Part shown: one piece after another, positions 5,775-7,740 of the stretch
How positions within the stretch are numbered: position 1 is the first letter of the stretch
Layout of the letters: each line of letters opens with the position of its first letter
Assembly (NCBI GenBank): GCA_937928585.1
Contig: CALEZK010000648.1
Coordinates: forward strand, 1 to 7,740
Origin: an uncultured bacterium
GTDB taxonomy: Bacteria; Hydrogenedentota; Hydrogenedentia; Hydrogenedentales; SLHB01
Length of the DNA: 7,740 nucleotides
Direction of reading: 5' to 3'
Position numbers and translations under genes: made by a program
Notes under the pieces: generated by a model
Database searches by the model: none
Told to the model about the DNA's origin: nothing
What the model saw: only the letters and a program-made list of their open reading frames with translations

Positions 5775-7169
5775 ATGTGGCGTTTGTCAATGAATAAGAA
5801 ATACCCTTTGGTGGCGTCCGACGCCTTTCTTTCCCAAAATATCGATACCCTAAACAAGTATTCGGCGGTGGAAGAGTTCGCTGATGCTCTGGGGGATGGC
5901 AACGACAAGAATCTTCGAGGCATAGAATATCATTTGATTCAGTTAAGAAATGATCTTCGAAAGCGCTTGGTTGCGAAGCAAATATTTATCGGCACATCAA
6001 TCATTGAAGAAGTTATCTTTAATTGCGCAAGAAATGGCGCGTCCGATTCTGTGAATGCGGCGTTTAAACTAATAAATTCTTCCGTAGTCGCTAGTCCCGG
6101 GCTAATTATATACCCTCTTAACTCGTTTGGAATTCTTGGCGTTGCGGGGTGCGTGCTAAGAGGTGAGGAATTTCCAACTTTCGTCCTTCCTGACTGCGGG
6201 ATCGCACTGATTCCTCAGCAAAATTCTATCGAGAAGGTAAAACGGCGAATTTCCGAGATGGTATCGGAGTTGGGTGTACGCGCTAAACTTGATGAGCGCC
6301 TCTTTGAGCACTATCATGTATCGCGCGACCTCAAATGGTTGGAAAATAATCCACTGCTTTTCGTAAAAGTGCGGCAGTTTCAAGATTATTTCCACGAGAA
6401 TCAGTTTTTTGTCGTAAGAAAAACGCTTTTTGCTCGGTTGTTGGTGTATATGTTGCACGTTTTGCAGGATGACCCCGACACTGACGTTGAGCCGTTGTGG
6501 AGTACTTCGCGAGTAAACAATTGGGAAACGTTAGACTGCAAGCATTACCTGCTGCTGCAGCGCGATCCGAGATCAGCTTCAAAACTTTCGGTAAACTGCG
6601 TTCCTATGAATATCGATCGAGCTGAGTTGACGGAAATGTGCGAACTTAACGCGAACATTAACCGTCAAGCATGGCAAAGAAAAGAAAAGCGATTCAATCA
6701 AGTCGTTTTAGCGGTTAAGCAATTTGAGAAAATTTATTTTGGCAACATCTTTCGCACTAATAAAAACAATCAATGGAGGCGATTGCTTGAAAGACTAGAG
6801 AGATCGATCAGATACTTTACTCGTTCATTTCGGAATTCATCCCTCAATTTTGACAGCAACGTATATCTGGCGATGGCATTTGAGGGGCTCTTGGATGATT
6901 TCTATCAGCCTGGCTTGGCAGCTCGTATTTTGCGGAGGGCGCGAATCGCATTGAAAGGAGTTCGTGGCGTGAACGCATATGTTGCTGCAATCCAAAAAGT
7001 TATCGAAAGCCGTGGCTCAATCGTGCATCTGGGGGACTCGAGCATTAGAATAGATATCACCAATGCCCGAAAAGCGTATGTCTTAATATTTGTACAGATT
7101 GTGTCGCTGCTAACTAGCGTTGCATCAGTAAATAAAGAGCGTCCAATTGGAGTATTGTTAGGGGATTAG
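5775..7169 (+). CDS. Apea-like HEPN-domain protein, putative RNase effector, 464 aa
   Basis: Only the C-terminal third is recognised. Residues about 358-450 resemble Apea-like HEPN domains: 'VYLAMAFEGLLDDF' (363-376), then 'LAARILRRARIAL', then 'ESRGSIVHLG' with Arg413 and His418 as an Rx4H motif, the HEPN ribonuclease signature. The first 350 residues match nothing I know. They are mostly helical with some strands (about 108-145), include aromatic-rich 'RQFQDYFHENQFFVVRKTLFARLLVYMLHVL' parts (200-230), and may be a sensing domain. A hydrophobic stretch at 435-449 belongs to the last HEPN helix and is not taken as a membrane segment. Start: TGA at 5760 is in frame, so ATG 5775 or ATG 5790 is used; neither has a clear ribosome site. 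AT-rich like the TIR and Ymh genes. HEPN call moderately sure; function in phage defence inferred from context. Confidence 0.75.
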   Translation: MWRLSMNKKYPLVASDAFLSQNIDTLNKYSAVEEFADALGDGNDKNLRGIEYHLIQLRNDLRKRLVAKQIFIGTSIIEEVIFNCARNGASDSVNAAFKLINSSVVASPGLIIYPLNSFGILGVAGCVLRGEEFPTFVLPDCGIALIPQQNSIEKVKRRISEMVSELGVRAKLDERLFEHYHVSRDLKWLENNPLLFVKVRQFQDYFHENQFFVVRKTLFARLLVYMLHVLQDDPDTDVEPLWSTSRVNNWETLDCKHYLLLQRDPRSASKLSVNCVPMNIDRAELTEMCELNANINRQAWQRKEKRFNQVVLAVKQFEKIYFGNIFRTNKNNQWRRLLERLERSIRYFTRSFRNSSLNFDSNVYLAMAFEGLLDDFYQPGLAARILRRARIALKGVRGVNAYVAAIQKVIESRGSIVHLGDSSIRIDITNARKAYVLIFVQIVSLLTSVASVNKERPIGVLLGD

Positions 7170-7255
7170 AGCCTACGTGGGCAGGGAGAGACTCCGAAAA
7201 CCGAACTGCGTCGTTACTTAATTCCTTCAGAGCCCTCGATTCCCAGTCTGCCTTC

Positions 7256-7272
7256 ATCTGCGTAAATCGGTG
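7256..7272 (+). repeat. 17-base direct repeat ATCTGCGTAAATCGGTG, copy 1
   Basis: Exact copy of 7387-7403. A degenerate version (TGCGGATAAATCG) lies between them near 7340. Similar 'CACNGATTTACGCAGAT' repeats, read on the other strand, occur between genes in several environmental bacteria as I recall them. Confidence 0.7.
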
Positions 7273-7386
7273 TGCGAAGCGCGTCCCAGATCCCGAGGTG
7301 AAATGTCTTAATTCTCAATCCGCGCAAATTCGCCTAAAATGCGGATAAATCGATCCTTAATCCCGCCCCAAATCCCTCCAATCCCA

Positions 7387-7403
7387 ATCTGCGTAAATCG
7401 GTG
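7387..7403 (+). repeat. 17-base direct repeat ATCTGCGTAAATCGGTG, copy 2
   Basis: Exact match to 7256-7272, 131 bases further on. It is preceded by CCAATCCCA, while copy 1 is preceded by a related GATTCCCAGTCTGCCTTC. Confidence 0.7.
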
Positions 7404-7490
7404 CAATTTGTGGACTAAGCCCGCCCCCGAGTGCAACGTGCCACGCCAACTAAATAGGAGATCGGCAACCAAAAAAGGACACCCACCACC

Positions 7491-7740
7491 ATGGCTACGC
7501 ATACAAACTTCGGAACCCCCTGCGCCCGCACCTGGACCGAATCTTGGATAACCACCGTCAACGAAACCGAAACCCAACTAAACCGCCGCATTTGCGGCGC
7601 CCGACTTCCCAACGCCACGCCCTGCACCAACACATCGAACCACGCCTCCGGCCGCTGCCCTCACCACGGCGGATTCGACCTCACGGGCGCGCCCCCCGGC
7701 AACCGCAACCACGTCATCCACGGCATCTACTCCCGCAGAC
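7491..7740 (+). CDS. HGG-motif Cys/His-rich protein (terminase small-subunit-associated type), 3' end outside window
   Basis: The frame runs from ATG 7491 through the right edge, giving 83 residues so far. After a Thr/Asn-rich start come 'RRICGARLPNATPC' (Cys35 and Cys45), 'SGRCPHHGG' (Cys57, His59, His60) and 'GAPPGNRNHVIHGIYSRR'. This order, C-G...PC...GRC..HGG...GAP.GNRN...HG.YS, is a pattern I know from small phage-related proteins often found near terminases and HGG-type small subunit genes. The Cys/His spacing suggests one bound zinc. AAGGA (7475-7479) lies 11 bases before the ATG, rather far; a TAG at 7455 excludes an earlier start in frame. Codon use is C-rich like the terminase and unlike the three defence-type genes, so this is likely outside the inserted block. 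Function probably DNA packaging or phage-linked; not certain. Confidence 0.7.
   Translation, partial: MATHTNFGTPCARTWTESWITTVNETETQLNRRICGARLPNATPCTNTSNHASGRCPHHGGFDLTGAPPGNRNHVIHGIYSRR

Larger units (their letters stand above)
7170..7490. other. 321-base gene-free stretch of degenerate repeats
   Basis: Filled with imperfect copies of a motif like 'ATCTGCGTAAATCGG' and 'TTAATCCCGCCC', with exact copies at 7256-7272 and 7387-7403. Base composition rises again towards the right. No gene, hairpin terminator or attachment site is convincing here. Confidence 0.6.

Noticed and set aside
3545..7169. Thoeris system
   Set aside because: A TIR protein is present, but there is no SIR2/macro-type ThsA partner; the neighbours are HEPN proteins.
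7485..7495. Kozak-like ACCACCATGG at the HGG start
   Set aside because: The surroundings are bacterial with Shine-Dalgarno-type sites; the match is a chance effect of C-rich sequence.
7308..7633. Open frames over the right-hand repeats and the start of the HGG gene
   Set aside because: They consist of repeat-derived sequence and of the antisense of the HGG coding frame, with no ribosome site or family pattern.

Overview
The window looks like a bacterial chromosome fragment, probably from an environmental lineage with GC-rich host genes. The intergenic spaces carry degenerate interspersed repeats of the kind I associate with Hydrogenedentota, Planctomycetota or Verrucomicrobiota genomes. That taxonomic guess rests only on repeat style and is low confidence. 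No rRNA, tRNA or CRISPR array was seen.

Left part (1-2269). The 3' end of an alpha/beta-hydrolase gene (+) converges on a phage-type terminase large subunit gene (-). The terminase has recognisable ATPase and RNase H-like nuclease motifs but no other packaging or structural gene next to it. Right edge (7491-7740). The start of a gene (+) encodes a Cys/His-rich 'HGG...GAPPGNRN...HG.YS' protein, a type often found near terminases. The two edges suggest old prophage or phage-derived sequence around the middle.

Middle (2544-7169, all +). A 136-aa protein of unknown function has its own good promoter and ribosome binding site. After about 590 bases of repeats comes a visibly AT-richer block of three genes. 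The first is a 371-aa TIR-domain protein with a conserved-looking N-terminal domain and a C-terminal tip resembling that of SSB. The second is a Ymh/TIGR02391-family HEPN protein whose reading frame breaks near its start. The third is a 464-aa protein ending in an Apea-like HEPN domain with an Rx4H motif. A putative NADase beside two putative HEPN RNases fits an abortive-infection type anti-phage module. I do not recognise this combination as a described system.

How they may work together (inference): the TIR protein would deplete or process NAD+ on a phage signal, and the HEPN proteins would cleave RNA. The gaps (237 and 71 bases) carry small dyads, so the genes may be separately regulated and may not form one tight operon.
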